Positions 8,329 to 17,857 are shown, counted from the first letter of the stretch. The stretch is 64,000 nucleotides of DNA from Fibrobacteria bacterium (GCA_025360005.1 JANYDA010000026.1:1-64000), one strand, 5' to 3'. Made by a program: numbers and translations. The notes: generated from the sequence alone by a model not told the origin.

Positions 8329-9057
8329 TCAATGGCAGGGCTGCGATTTTTGCAGAACGGCGGCGAACAGGCTGTCGGATTTGAAATAGAAGTTGACTCC
8401 TTCGTAAACATCGTAGGCGCCGGCCGGGGACGGCGCGTCCAGGCTGTCCTTCTCCGCGGGCCCGGGGGCGGCGGGTACGTCCATATGGCGTGACAGATAT
8501 CGCAAAATGCCATCCTGCTTGTAGGAGGGTTTTCCCAGCGCGTCCATGATATCCCGGCTTTTCAATCCATTGCGCAGCCATTTGGCCGGATGCAGAAACT
8601 GGCCGGATAGGACGTAGGTGGCGGCGCAAGGATGATCCTGGGTAAAGAGCCCATTGCCGTACGCGTTGCGGAACAGGGTGTCGTCGCGGAAGGAATCGTC
8701 GTAGCCGTAAGGCATGCTCGCTTCCGGGCTTGGCGGGAATACGAAAGCGGTATCGAACATATCCGCGATGCCCAGGGTATCGACGGCATCCGGATCCGCC
8801 TGCCAGGTTTTCGCGTCCCCGCCGGCGCTATCCAGGCGCGCTATCTCCGCGAATACCGCGAAGGCGCTCTCCGGTCCGGGGTAGGCATAACCTTCCAACC
8901 GCTTGGGGGTGAACTTGGCCGCATCCCAAGGCGGCGCCATGCTGCCGGCGCTGAGCGGCTTCCCGGATTTTTCCTTCGCCAGGCATCCGCATAGCAGGAC
9001 GGCCGCGCAGACGGCGGAAAGCGCGCAGAGCGTGGGGATGCGTAAGGCCGTGATCAT
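8329..9057 (-). CDS. lipoprotein of unknown function
   Basis: 242 residues. The ATG at 9057 starts a signal peptide that ends in a lipobox LLCGC, so the mature protein is lipidated at Cys near residue 26. An in-frame start at 9126 would bury the signal and is rejected. The mature part is rich in Asp, Pro and aromatic residues, with no repeat or recognised domain. It ends in QPCH. It is separated from neighbours by about 100 bases on each side and is probably a single transcription unit. Confidence 0.75.
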   Translation of the reverse strand: MITALRIPTLCALSAVCAAVLLCGCLAKEKSGKPLSAGSMAPPWDAAKFTPKRLEGYAYPGPESAFAVFAEIARLDSAGGDAKTWQADPDAVDTLGIADMFDTAFVFPPSPEASMPYGYDDSFRDDTLFRNAYGNGLFTQDHPCAATYVLSGQFLHPAKWLRNGLKSRDIMDALGKPSYKQDGILRYLSRHMDVPAAPGPAEKDSLDAPSPAGAYDVYEGVNFYFKSDSLFAAVLQKSQPCH

Positions 9058-9153
9058 GGGCTCGCCTTTTTCTAGGCCGTGGGGCCGGGAACCGACTAAA
9101 GATACCAGAGTGGGGCGCAGTTTCAACCCCCGGAAGGGCCGGCAGGGGAATTA

Positions 9154-10356
9154 TCAGAAGCCGTCCATGGCGCTGTTGGCGATGGCCTTGTTGGGAAGGG
9201 CCTCCACTATCTTCTCGTCGGAAGCGGAGAGATCGATTTGCGTGATGTCCAGGCGGGCCAGCAAAGTGCCGTCCTCATAGGTGAGGATGGAGACGATGGG
9301 CTTGGTGAACTCGAAGGCATTGGGACCCACCACCTTAGCTACGCGTCCGCTGGCCAGGCGGACCAGCGAACCCAGGGGGAAGATGGACATGGTTTTCAGG
9401 AAATGCTTGATGTGTTCGCCGTCGAGCTGGCCCTCACCGCCCATGGACAGGAGCGAAACCATGGCTTGGTAGGGGACCACGGATTCCCGGTAGGTACGAT
9501 GGTTGATAAGGGCGGTGAAGACGTCGGCGATGCTGACTATGCGGGAGAAGCGGCTGACCGCGTTCCCGGATCGGTTGTCCGGATAACCGCTGCCGGAAAT
9601 CCTCTCATGGTGCTGGTACGGGATGACGATAACGGCCTCGGACAGGCCGTGGACGTGTTCCAGGAGGCTCAGGCCCAGCATGGGGTGCTTTTTCACCTCC
9701 TGCAACTCTCCCTCGTTCAGCTTGCCGCGCTTGAGGCGGATGCGCTCCGGCACCAGCATCATGCCGATATCGGCCAGCAGGGCGCCTTGGGCGATTTCGA
9801 TCGATTGGCTGCGCGAATACCCCGCGGCGGAGGCGATGGAAAGGGAGAGAAGGCACATCTTCACGGCATGATCGTAAAGGTAGTCGTAGGTCGATTGCGG
9901 ATAGGAGGCCAGGTTCAGGAGCAGGTTCTGGTCCTTCATGAAGGTATCCAGGAAGGAACCGACGATGGATCGCACGATGGCGTTGCTGGCTATCTCCCCG
10001 CGCACGATCTTCCCGAACAGGATGCGCACCTGCCCCACCGCCTCGTCGAACTTCCTTTGCACTTCCAGCTTGTAGATCTCCGTGCGATCGCGCACCTTGA
10101 CCTGGCTCATGAACTGGGCGAGCGCCGGACCCACTGGATTGTCCATCGGTTTGAGCGATCTCACCTTGCGCGCGAAGGGCGCGCCCCTGTTGAGTTGGGC
10201 GGCGATGGACGCCTGGATCTGCAAATCCTCGCGGACGGTAGGCAAGCCATGCAGGCCATCGAAGTAGCCGCGGTCGTCCAGGGAGCGCAGTTCGTTCAGC
10301 GTCTGGCGGATTTCCCGGTCGCGCCGGCTGTCCCAATCGTTGGATGGTTTTGCCAT
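9154..10356 (-). CDS. HD-GYP domain protein with an altered HD motif
   Basis: 400 residues from the ATG at 10356, chosen because it leaves a 13-base gap after the FapA stop; the frame is open further upstream. The N-terminal 150 residues are helical. The HD-GYP domain (about 155-320) keeps His163 (YDHAVKM), the KKHP His at about 224, the HHE at 249-251 and the GSGYP at 255-259. In the motif that is normally LLHDIGK the sequence reads LLADIGM, so the metal-binding His is Ala195 although Asp196 remains. Active members hydrolyse c-di-GMP; this one may be inactive or a sensor. The last 70 residues form a small strand-rich domain. Confidence 0.85.
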   Translation of the reverse strand: MAKPSNDWDSRRDREIRQTLNELRSLDDRGYFDGLHGLPTVREDLQIQASIAAQLNRGAPFARKVRSLKPMDNPVGPALAQFMSQVKVRDRTEIYKLEVQRKFDEAVGQVRILFGKIVRGEIASNAIVRSIVGSFLDTFMKDQNLLLNLASYPQSTYDYLYDHAVKMCLLSLSIASAAGYSRSQSIEIAQGALLADIGMMLVPERIRLKRGKLNEGELQEVKKHPMLGLSLLEHVHGLSEAVIVIPYQHHERISGSGYPDNRSGNAVSRFSRIVSIADVFTALINHRTYRESVVPYQAMVSLLSMGGEGQLDGEHIKHFLKTMSIFPLGSLVRLASGRVAKVVGPNAFEFTKPIVSILTYEDGTLLARLDITQIDLSASDEKIVEALPNKAIANSAMDGF

Positions 10357-10369
10357 GATGGTTGCGTCC

Positions 10370-11815
10370 TCAGCGAACCCGGATCGCGCCGTCCTTGCTG
10401 TAAAAGGTCCTGGGTCCGGAAAGGACATCGTCCACCAGCATCACGTCCCTGCCGATCTTGATGACCACGCCGGGGAACGTCTTGCCGTGCACGGTGATGG
10501 TGGCGGATTCCGGTTCCGTGGCCTGCTTTTCCAGAGCGGAAAACCGATCCCTCTGCTGGCGGATCTTGGCCTCCACCTTGCCGCGCATGCGCTCCAGCTC
10601 GAACATCAATTCGATGGTCCAGGGATCCAGGCCTCGGTTCAGCTTTTCGATGTCGTGGATCTGGCTCAGGCCGTCCTCCAACCGCTTGGAGTAGGATCCC
10701 ATCTTTTCCATTTCCCCGCGCAGCTCGGTCATCTCTTCCGCCACGGTATAGTCGAAGCCGGCCTCAATCTGGGTGGGCGTGCCGGTCTCGGTACCGGCCA
10801 CCTGGCATTCGACCGAGAACCGCGCCTGCGTCTTGCCTCCGGCCAAAAGCCCGTTCACGCGAACCGACTGGCGCGATTGCAGGCGGCTGTTGACAGCTTC
10901 CTTGAGCACCAGGATCCCGTTTTCGCCGCGCACGAGCTGGTTGCGCACGTAACCCAGGGCGATGTCCCCGCGGGCCTGCAACACGCCCTTGCCTTGCCCC
11001 GTGAAGCCGCCTTTCACCAGGATGTTGCCCTGGGCCTTGACCGCGCAGTCCTCCACCAGGCCGGTAACTTCCACGTCACCCCCGGCTTCCAGGGAGAAGC
11101 CTGCCTTGATGTCCCCGCGTACCTGGACGGACTTCCCGAAGGCCACGTTTCCGGAAGCGTAGTCCACGTCCCCGTCCACCAGGTAGAATTCCTGCACTTC
11201 CACCGCACCGTCCACGAGGCGGACATGCCCCATGGTGGCGGCCACGATCAGGTTGGCATCATGCGCGGAGCGTTCGGTGTTGGCGCCCAGCCTGGGATCG
11301 AGCGGCCTGCCGGCCTCGGCGGCTATCAGGTGCCCGAATACATCCAGGCCGGGTTGGCCCGCTTTCGGGGGATGCACCACCGCCAAGGGCTGGCCGGGAT
11401 TGACGGTGCGGATCAGGGAAGCGCGCAAATCCACGCCCCCGCGGTCCAAGGCGGTGGGCGCGAAGCCGCCGCCGAATTCGACCAGGTATTCCAGGTAACC
11501 GTCCGTGCCGGTAACCGGCGGGGTACCCCGGGCGGCGATGGGTTCCGCGCTTAGGCCGTGGGCCAAGCGCTCCAATCCCGCCGCGATGGAGGGAATATCC
11601 GCCGGCGCCCGCACGCCTTTTTCCTTGAGGTAAACCTCGATTTCGGCCAGAGAGGGAACCAGATGGCCGCCCGTTTCACTTTTCACGTTCGGCAGCAGCA
11701 GACGGGCTGACAACCCGCCTTTTTCGATTTTCAGGTCCAAGCGATCCGTAACTGGCCATGGCCGGTCACCGGCCAGAATCGACCGGTGCCGCAAGCCGCA
11801 AAAGCCCAAAACCAT
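10370..11815 (-). CDS. FapA family (DUF342) protein
   Basis: 481 residues with the same layout as the FapA protein at 4814 but without its long N-terminal extension. The beta-helix-like region around 200-330 has the recurring GDV/GNI steps (VDGDVDYASGNVAFGKSV, GGDVEVTGLVEDC). A helical hairpin (about 360-420) and a C-terminal domain with a VHGKTFPGVVIKIG strand follow. It is followed after 13 bases by the HD-GYP-like gene, so the two are almost certainly co-transcribed. The exact start is uncertain: the ATG at 11815 is the furthest upstream in frame, and the first 20 residues are atypical. Confidence 0.8.
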   Translation of the reverse strand: MVLGFCGLRHRSILAGDRPWPVTDRLDLKIEKGGLSARLLLPNVKSETGGHLVPSLAEIEVYLKEKGVRAPADIPSIAAGLERLAHGLSAEPIAARGTPPVTGTDGYLEYLVEFGGGFAPTALDRGGVDLRASLIRTVNPGQPLAVVHPPKAGQPGLDVFGHLIAAEAGRPLDPRLGANTERSAHDANLIVAATMGHVRLVDGAVEVQEFYLVDGDVDYASGNVAFGKSVQVRGDIKAGFSLEAGGDVEVTGLVEDCAVKAQGNILVKGGFTGQGKGVLQARGDIALGYVRNQLVRGENGILVLKEAVNSRLQSRQSVRVNGLLAGGKTQARFSVECQVAGTETGTPTQIEAGFDYTVAEEMTELRGEMEKMGSYSKRLEDGLSQIHDIEKLNRGLDPWTIELMFELERMRGKVEAKIRQQRDRFSALEKQATEPESATITVHGKTFPGVVIKIGRDVMLVDDVLSGPRTFYSKDGAIRVR

Positions 11816-11937
11816 TATAGAGCCTAGGCGCCGCCGAGGTCAATCGGAGCCGTAAGCGCGCGCGGCCGAATTTGGCGGATTAAGGCGGGCGGGGATCGGA
11901 TTTCAGCCGGATGCGGCGGATTCCCGAATGGGGAGGA

Positions 11938-12765
11938 CTAACGGCCCGTTTTTACCAGCTTCCAGATATCCAGGGTGGAAACGTCCTTGCCCAACGGCGT
12001 TTCCTGCGGTCCGGACTTGCCGTAGAGGATACTGGTGCGGGTCTTGATGAAGCGCAGCAGCGGTCCGCCCGAGGGGGCCCGCTTGCCCGCGACGATTTCG
12101 CAGGCCAGGGAAGAGTCCGTCACCGCGTCCACGGCTTCGTCGGCATTGATGCGTTCCAGGATCTTCTGCACCGGGATCTCGCTGCGATTGGTGCGCCGCG
12201 CCACTTCCTGGATCTTATCCGGCGCTTGCAATCGCAGCAGCCTGAAATCCTGCAGGTTCACGCCCGCATCCGATCCTTCTCCCTTGAGGATGAGCAACAG
12301 CGAATTGTCGGGCAAAAGCGCTTTGGCGAGGACGTAGGTCTCCCCCAAATCGAGAGGGAAGCTTTGCGGATGGATGCCCACGAACTCGAGGCTGTCGCCC
12401 GCCGCTTTCCAATGGGTCAGGAACACGTTGTTCTGATCGCCCGAGGACAATTCGTTGAGTACGATCCATTTGGAGCGGGGAGCGGGGAAGTCCACCGCGT
12501 AGCGGGCCCACGAAAACGGCTTGCCCTCCAGGAAACCCATCACCACCTTGCCGCCCGCCGCCAATTCCGCCGCGCCGGGATCCGGGATCTCCTCGCCTAC
12601 CCGGCCTTTTTGGACAAAGCCCTGGGCCGCGCCGGGACAGGCTTCGCCTTCCCATTTGCAGTCGATGGACCCGGCGAATTTGGGGAAGTCGGCTTTGGAA
12701 ATGCGGAATGCCGCCGCCGGGCCCGCCATCAAGAGCGCCAAAGCCGCCCATTTCACCTGTGCCAT
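11938..12765 (-). CDS. exported protein of unknown function
   Basis: 275 residues with an N-terminal Sec signal (MAQVKWAALALLMAGPAAA, then FRISK). The ATG at 12765 is preceded by AGAGG at normal spacing; an ATG at 12777 is a possible alternative. The mature protein has strand-rich segments (KWIVLNELSSGDQNNVFL, YVLAKALLPDNSLLLIL) and a helical C-terminal third. No domain is recognised. It is divergent from the sugar dehydrogenase gene with about 220 bases between. Confidence 0.65.
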   Translation of the reverse strand: MAQVKWAALALLMAGPAAAFRISKADFPKFAGSIDCKWEGEACPGAAQGFVQKGRVGEEIPDPGAAELAAGGKVVMGFLEGKPFSWARYAVDFPAPRSKWIVLNELSSGDQNNVFLTHWKAAGDSLEFVGIHPQSFPLDLGETYVLAKALLPDNSLLLILKGEGSDAGVNLQDFRLLRLQAPDKIQEVARRTNRSEIPVQKILERINADEAVDAVTDSSLACEIVAGKRAPSGGPLLRFIKTRTSILYGKSGPQETPLGKDVSTLDIWKLVKTGR

Positions 12766-12987
12766 GTCGCCTCTCATCCGTTCCGCCCTTTCCCAGTTCC
12801 CGCCCAAAGGTTTTGTAGCCTTGGTTTTTGGGAACGCAAGCCGGAGAAAAACTAACTAAGGTAGGCGTAGGATGGGGGACGGGCTGTTTTCCGATTGGGA
12901 TATATATTGGTCCCGGGTTGGAAGAGGCGCGATCCGGGTTGCCGGTCTAATGCTTCCGTGGGTGGCATACAATTGAAAGGTTTTATC

Positions 12988-14661
12988 ATGGTGAAGAGAA
13001 GCGATTGGGCTTCATACGCTTGCCTAACGTTGCTGGCGCTTGCGGGCGGCGCGCGCGCCCAGCAAAAATGGACGTATCCGAACTGCCCTGACGTGTCTTC
13101 GGCGGATTTTACCAAGGTGGTGCTGGTGAACAAGATCAAGGATCCCACCCTGGACGAACCCACCCGCATGGACTTCGCGGCGGACGGACGCATATTCTTC
13201 AGCGAACGGGGAGGCAAGGTGAAGATCTTCAAGCCTTCCGCGCCCGGCGCCAGCACGGGAACCATCGTGGTGGCGGGCACCTTCGACGTCTACTCCGGCA
13301 TCAACAAGGACGGCAGCCAGGCCGAATCCGGAATCAACGGATTCGTATTGGATCCGGCTTTCGCCAGCAACCACTATATCTATATCGACTATGCCCCCAA
13401 GAACGATTCGGCCTGGCACGTTTCCCGCTTCACCATGACCGGGGACATGATCGACATGGCCTCGGAGATCATGTTGTTCCGGGTAGGCACCCAGCGCGTC
13501 CATTGCTGCCACACCGGAGGAGGCATGGAATTCGATTTGAAGGGCGATCTGTGGATGTCCCTGGGGAACAACACCGCCAACCCCCTAGTCAACGCGGACC
13601 AGATGAGTTTCATCAATGAGACCGCCCAGAACGGCATCGGCGACGATCAGGGCCATGCCGCCAACACCAACGATTTGCGCGGGAAGATCATCCGCATCCA
13701 CCCCACTCCGGACGGAAAATATACCATCCCGGAAGGCAACCTGTTCGCGCAAGGCACGGCCAAGACGCGTCCGGAAATCTACACCATGGGACATCGCAAC
13801 GCCTATACCATCGCTTTGGACAAGTACCGCGGCTGGCTGGCCTGGGGCGATGTGGGACCCGATCAAGGCGGCGAAACCGAAGAGCACAACCTGGTATCCA
13901 AGCCCGGCTTCATGGGTTGGCCCTATTTCGTAGGAGGCCCCGGCAGCCATACCACCAGCGATCCCGCCAGCGCAACCTACAGTTATCGCGGCAACAAGAA
14001 TCCCGCCGCCCCCGTGAATAACTCGATCAACAACACCGGCCTCAACAACCTTCCCCCCGCGGTTCCCGCCATCCTTCCCTACAAGGAAAGCGCCGCCATT
14101 ACCGGTCCCATCTTCCACTATGACGGCGCCAACCCTTCCCGGACCAAACTGCCGCCCCATTTCGACGGCAAATGGTTCATCTCCGATTGGAATAACGGGC
14201 AGGGTTATCTCAAGGTGGTGACCTTGAACGCGGACGGGTCCGCCGTGACCGATAACCGCATTCTGTTCCCAAACAATTCCATGGTGGGACCCATCAGCAT
14301 CAAGATCGGCCCGGACGGCGCTTTGTACGTGGTCGAATACGGCGGCACCTATTTCGCCACCACCGGCGATACCAAGATAGCGCGCTACGAATACAAGGGA
14401 ACCTGCCTCCCGGAAACGCCCACCTTGCCGACGACCACGGCCATCGCCGCGCGGAACCGGGCCGCAGCGCCTGCCATGGTGGCGGAGATCAATCTGGGAT
14501 CCAACCGCGTGGTGGACATGCCGGAAGCCGCCAAGGGCTTCCGCGTTTTTGATTTGCAAGGCAAGTCGGTCTGGCAATACCGGGCTGCCGGGGGCCGGGC
14601 CCGCGTAGCGCTTCCCGCCTATATGGGCGAGGGCCTGTACCGGGTCAAGTTCGAGTTCTGA
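12988..14661 (+). CDS. secreted PQQ-type glucose/sorbosone dehydrogenase with C-terminal sorting-like domain
   Basis: 557 residues. The ATG at 12988 has GAAAGG upstream and starts a signal peptide ending ARAQQK. The body is a six-bladed propeller of the soluble quinoprotein glucose/L-sorbosone dehydrogenase family: RMDFAADGRIFFSERGGKV, the catalytic-His segment HCCHTGGGMEFDLKGDLW, a DLRGKIIRIHPTPDG strand and MGHRNAYTIALD. Such enzymes oxidise sugars with PQQ in the periplasm or outside the cell. The last 75 residues (FRVFDLQGKSVW ... EGLYRVKFEF) are a separate Ig-like domain like the C-terminal sorting or FlgD-like domains of FCB-group exported enzymes. The sugar substrate is not known. A terminator follows. 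Confidence 0.85.
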   Translation: MVKRSDWASYACLTLLALAGGARAQQKWTYPNCPDVSSADFTKVVLVNKIKDPTLDEPTRMDFAADGRIFFSERGGKVKIFKPSAPGASTGTIVVAGTFDVYSGINKDGSQAESGINGFVLDPAFASNHYIYIDYAPKNDSAWHVSRFTMTGDMIDMASEIMLFRVGTQRVHCCHTGGGMEFDLKGDLWMSLGNNTANPLVNADQMSFINETAQNGIGDDQGHAANTNDLRGKIIRIHPTPDGKYTIPEGNLFAQGTAKTRPEIYTMGHRNAYTIALDKYRGWLAWGDVGPDQGGETEEHNLVSKPGFMGWPYFVGGPGSHTTSDPASATYSYRGNKNPAAPVNNSINNTGLNNLPPAVPAILPYKESAAITGPIFHYDGANPSRTKLPPHFDGKWFISDWNNGQGYLKVVTLNADGSAVTDNRILFPNNSMVGPISIKIGPDGALYVVEYGGTYFATTGDTKIARYEYKGTCLPETPTLPTTTAIAARNRAAAPAMVAEINLGSNRVVDMPEAAKGFRVFDLQGKSVWQYRAAGGRARVALPAYMGEGLYRVKFEF

Positions 14662-14722
14662 TACCGGCCGCTTGCGCGTCCGTTCCTTTCCCGGTCCGGC
14701 GAAGCGTCGCGCTCCCCTCCCC

Positions 14723-14753
14723 AGCCGCTCTTCTCGGGGCGGCTTTTCTTTTT
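14723..14753 (+). terminator. rho-independent terminator after the sugar dehydrogenase gene
   Basis: An 8-bp stem, AGCCGCTC against GGGCGGCT with one G-T pair, has a 6-base loop and is followed by a T-rich run (TTTCTTTTT). It lies 62 bases after the dehydrogenase stop. The T-run is on the + strand only, so it serves that gene. Confidence 0.8.
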
Positions 14754-14787
14754 CCGGGCCCCAGCATCCGTAGAATACCTTACCCCT

Positions 14788-15252
14788 TCAGGGGATCTTC
14801 CTGTAGCGGGCCGGAAAATGGAGCTGATCGCAGAGCGGGGAGACGGCGAAGGCCAGCGTGTCATGGCTGAGCGTGAAGGGGTATTTGCGGACGTCGTCGC
14901 GGTTGCCCCCGCGGATGCGGTAGAGCGTGTCCGCGGCGATCCAGTACTGCGATGGCTCATCGATCACGGAGGTGAAGATCATGGAACTGTCCGCCTGCAG
15001 GATCAAGGTATCCGGACCGCAGGGCGCGGCCGCGCCCGAATCGAAGAAGCAGCACTGGCGCGGACTGGTTTCCGGCGCGGCGGAGAGATCGGACCATTCG
15101 CCGAGCAGAGCCTTGTTGTCCACGGTGGAATCGGATGGGGCCGGAGTTTCTTTGCCGCAACCCGCGCCGGCGAGGGCCGCGCCCAGCGCCAGCGGCAGCC
15201 ACCATGGAGGGCGCGAAGATCCCCGGGAAACCGGATAAGGAGGTTCGGCCAT
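14788..15252 (-). CDS. lipoprotein of unknown function
   Basis: 154 residues from the ATG at 15252. A short basic start leads to a hydrophobic segment and the lipobox AGAGC, so the mature N-terminus is a lipidated Cys near residue 32. The open frame extends 40 codons upstream, but those residues are basic and not signal-like. The mature part resembles a small lipocalin-like or META-type barrel in strand pattern (LLGEWSDL, DTLILQADSSMIFTSV, QYWIAADTLYRI), with a possible disulphide pair CC...CG. The family is not established. Confidence 0.65.
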   Translation of the reverse strand: MAEPPYPVSRGSSRPPWWLPLALGAALAGAGCGKETPAPSDSTVDNKALLGEWSDLSAAPETSPRQCCFFDSGAAAPCGPDTLILQADSSMIFTSVIDEPSQYWIAADTLYRIRGGNRDDVRKYPFTLSHDTLAFAVSPLCDQLHFPARYRKIP

Positions 15253-15444
15253 GGAATGGAAAAATAGTTCAAGCGGGCCCGTCGCAACTTCCTTCAACTC
15301 CCGCTTTAACTTCCGCGTCACCCTTGCTTTAAACCTTACCGCGCACGCGCCTGCGGTCTTGCGCAGGCGCATGATCCTCCCTTATGATTGGGGAGCGGAG
15401 GGTTTCTCGCCCGCCGCCGATATACCTGGAATGGAGATTGCCCC

Positions 15445-16347
15445 ATGGCTTCCGCGGCCCGCCGAATCATAACCCTGGCCTTCGCGCTTTCCGCTTCCCT
15501 CGCGGCCGCGGCCCCGCGCGCCCTGGATCAAACGCGCATCCACGCCAGCTATCACGACGGCGACTTCGAAAAGGTGATCAAGGAACTGGAAGCCTACCAG
15601 AAATCCGGCCGGAAGTGCGCGCCTTCGGAAAGCCTTTTCATCGAAAAATACCTGGCCGTGGTATACGCGGCGAATCCCGGCACGCGGGAACTGGGACGTT
15701 ACCACATGTTCCGCATGCTGGATCTGGCTCCCGGCGCGGACCTGCTGGACATGTTCGTGGGCGAAGAAGTGGACGCCGTGTTCGAGAAGGTGCGCAAGGA
15801 ACATTCGCTGCGGTCGGTGGCCGCCAAAGCCGCCGCCCCGGCCGCATCCACGCGGGAAGCCGCGCCCGCCGCCGCGCAATCGCCCATCCGCAACGCCGCG
15901 GCCTGGCCTTCCGATGCGCGCGCCAACTCGGCCAAGCCCATCCCGCGTTCCGTTGCCCCGCCGAAAGCCGCTTGGGAATCCGCCGCCTATGATTCGCCTG
16001 CGCGTCCCGCCGGGAAAAGATCCGCTTGGGACGATGTGGGCGGCCTTTCCCAGAACGCCAACCCGGCTGCGGTGCGCCCGGCCGCGGGCGGGGCCGCCCG
16101 TTCCGGAAACGTTTCCGCCGCGGGTATGCAAACGCCTGCTGCGTCCGGCGCCAATCCTTTTGCGGCGGGCCCGCGCGACGATGGGATGCGGTTCCATTCC
16201 GATGAGCCTCCCGCCTGGAAGGAACCGGGCCTGTGGATCGGCGGCGGCGCGGCCTTGGCCGTAGTGGCCATCACGCTTTTCTATTCCGGATCCTCCCCCG
16301 CCCCCGAACCCAAAACCTATGTGGTTCCCGCCACCGCCGCCCGTTAA
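15445..16347 (+). CDS. exported protein with C-terminal membrane helix, first copy of module gene A
   Basis: 300 residues. The ATG at 15445 follows GGAG and starts a signal peptide ending ASLAAAAPRA. A helical TPR-like region (about 28-115) contains IHASYHDGDFEKVIKELEAY and FIEKYLAVVYAANP. It is followed by a long Ala/Pro-rich linker (about 120-255) and one hydrophobic segment near 265-283, then a short tail. The helical region is clearly paralogous to residues 60-150 of the protein at 17858. Topology suggests a periplasmic protein held by its C-terminus. It is 7 bases upstream of an Ig-like lipoprotein gene, an order repeated at 17858-22242. Function unknown. Confidence 0.75.
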   Translation: MASAARRIITLAFALSASLAAAAPRALDQTRIHASYHDGDFEKVIKELEAYQKSGRKCAPSESLFIEKYLAVVYAANPGTRELGRYHMFRMLDLAPGADLLDMFVGEEVDAVFEKVRKEHSLRSVAAKAAAPAASTREAAPAAAQSPIRNAAAWPSDARANSAKPIPRSVAPPKAAWESAAYDSPARPAGKRSAWDDVGGLSQNANPAAVRPAAGGAARSGNVSAAGMQTPAASGANPFAAGPRDDGMRFHSDEPPAWKEPGLWIGGGAALAVVAITLFYSGSSPAPEPKTYVVPATAAR

Positions 16348-16354
16348 GAGATTT

Positions 16355-17653
16355 ATGGGGGTGCCCGCCGCGCGGGTCACCGCGTCCGGTCGCGCGCGCG
16401 CCTTGGGCTGCGGCGTATTCCGCTTGGGCGCAGCCGCCGCTTTGCTGGCCGCCCTGTGCTGTGGATGCATGACCAGTCCCGATCCCAACGACGCCTATTT
16501 CCGGTTGGAAGCCGATCCGGGCTTGGTCCGCTACCATAAGATCACGGTCCGGCTAAGCGACAGCCTGGGTAACGTGCAGGCTACCCTATACGACGACACC
16601 TTGCCTTCCCTGGATCGGCTGATCCGCCTTCCGGGCGGTTCCTACCATGGCGGCAAAGTCTATATCACCATACTGGGCTACCAGGGCGCGCGTTTGGCCT
16701 ATCGGGAAACGCGGCTTTACGACGGCAGGAACCAGGAAGTCATTTCCCTGGAAGTGATCCTGATCGATCCCGCCGCCGATCCGCAACCGCAGGCGCCGGC
16801 CGATTCCGGCCCCAAGGCGGCGCCCACCTTAACGGCTTTTCCCAATGACACGGCGGTTTCCATCCGCGATTCCGTTCCGCTCCCCGCCGAAGCCGCCGAT
16901 GCGGACGGGGACTTGGCGGGCTATGCCTGGGTTTGCGACGGAAGCGCCCGACCGCAGGATTCCGCGACCGTGGACGGATACCGCGCCAAGATCCGTTTCG
17001 GCCGCGCTTTCGCCGAGGCCGGGACCCATGTTTGCGTCCTGAAGGTCTGGGACAAGCAGGGGAAATCCGCCAGCGCCAAGGCCACCATCCGCGTCCTGAC
17101 CGACGTCCCCAGCGCCGATGCCGGCGCGGATACTACCGTCATCGTGGAGTCTGCCATCCTTTTGCATGCCCGGGGCGAGGACGGTTTCGGGCCCATCGTT
17201 TCCCGGGAATGGAAGATCGGCTCCAGTGAATTCAAGCCCATCCCGCAGCAGGAAACCTCCATTCTTGCGCCCGCCACGGCGGGGGACCTGGTTTGCATCC
17301 TTCGCGTTACCGATTCGGATAATCTGATCGCCATGGATACCATGGTGGTCAAAGTGGTGTATAGCCCGGACGACACGCTGGCGGATTTGCGGACGAACAT
17401 AGGCGCCCTGGAACCGGCCTTCCGGAAGGATGTCCGCGATTATTCCGTCGCCCTGGATTTTGCGGACAGTTCGCTCGTCTTCATCCCCCGTGCCCATGAA
17501 GCCCACGCCCGCGTGGCCGTGGAAGGCATGACCGCCGCCGGCAAGGTACCGGTAGCCGTGGGCGATAATTCCTTCACCATCCGGGTTACCGCTCAGGATG
17601 GATCTACGCTCCAATACATCGTCAACGCGCATAGGGCGGCGGCAACCCTCTGA
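16355..17653 (+). CDS. Ig/cadherin-like lipoprotein, first copy of module gene B
   Basis: 432 residues. The start at 16355 lies 7 bases after the previous stop. The signal ends in the lipobox LCCGC. An N-terminal domain (about 45-125; KITVRLSDSLGNVQATLYDD, GGKVYITILGYQG) matches that of the protein at 18742. Two PKD/Ig-like domains rich in DADGD and KVWDKQGK-type strands follow, and then a C-terminal cadherin-like beta-sandwich (about 340-430; LADLRTNIGALEPAF ... NSFTIRVTAQDGSTLQYIV). These domains bind or space surface structures and have no enzyme motif. It is likely exposed on the outer membrane or in the periplasm and a partner of the upstream protein. Confidence 0.8.
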   Translation: MGVPAARVTASGRARALGCGVFRLGAAAALLAALCCGCMTSPDPNDAYFRLEADPGLVRYHKITVRLSDSLGNVQATLYDDTLPSLDRLIRLPGGSYHGGKVYITILGYQGARLAYRETRLYDGRNQEVISLEVILIDPAADPQPQAPADSGPKAAPTLTAFPNDTAVSIRDSVPLPAEAADADGDLAGYAWVCDGSARPQDSATVDGYRAKIRFGRAFAEAGTHVCVLKVWDKQGKSASAKATIRVLTDVPSADAGADTTVIVESAILLHARGEDGFGPIVSREWKIGSSEFKPIPQQETSILAPATAGDLVCILRVTDSDNLIAMDTMVVKVVYSPDDTLADLRTNIGALEPAFRKDVRDYSVALDFADSSLVFIPRAHEAHARVAVEGMTAAGKVPVAVGDNSFTIRVTAQDGSTLQYIVNAHRAAATL

Positions 17654-17857
17654 AGATCTCCGGCTCCGTCGGCGCGGGCGGAGTTTGAGGGTTTTAGGGT
17701 TCCTGTTCGGCTTACCCCGGGGTTCGCCGTTCTGTAAGCCCCATCCCATTCGGGAGCGGCGGCCACGGTTCACCGGTTCAATAAAACCAGGGGTTTGAAT
17801 CAGAATAATTAGATTTTGCTTGCCTGAAAAAACCACCTTTCCAGCCGGGGAATGCGC

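Noticed and set aside
15382-16488. Long minus-strand open frame opposite module gene A
   Set aside because: Its product is Gly/Arg-rich low-complexity sequence, typical of an antisense frame in GC-rich DNA.
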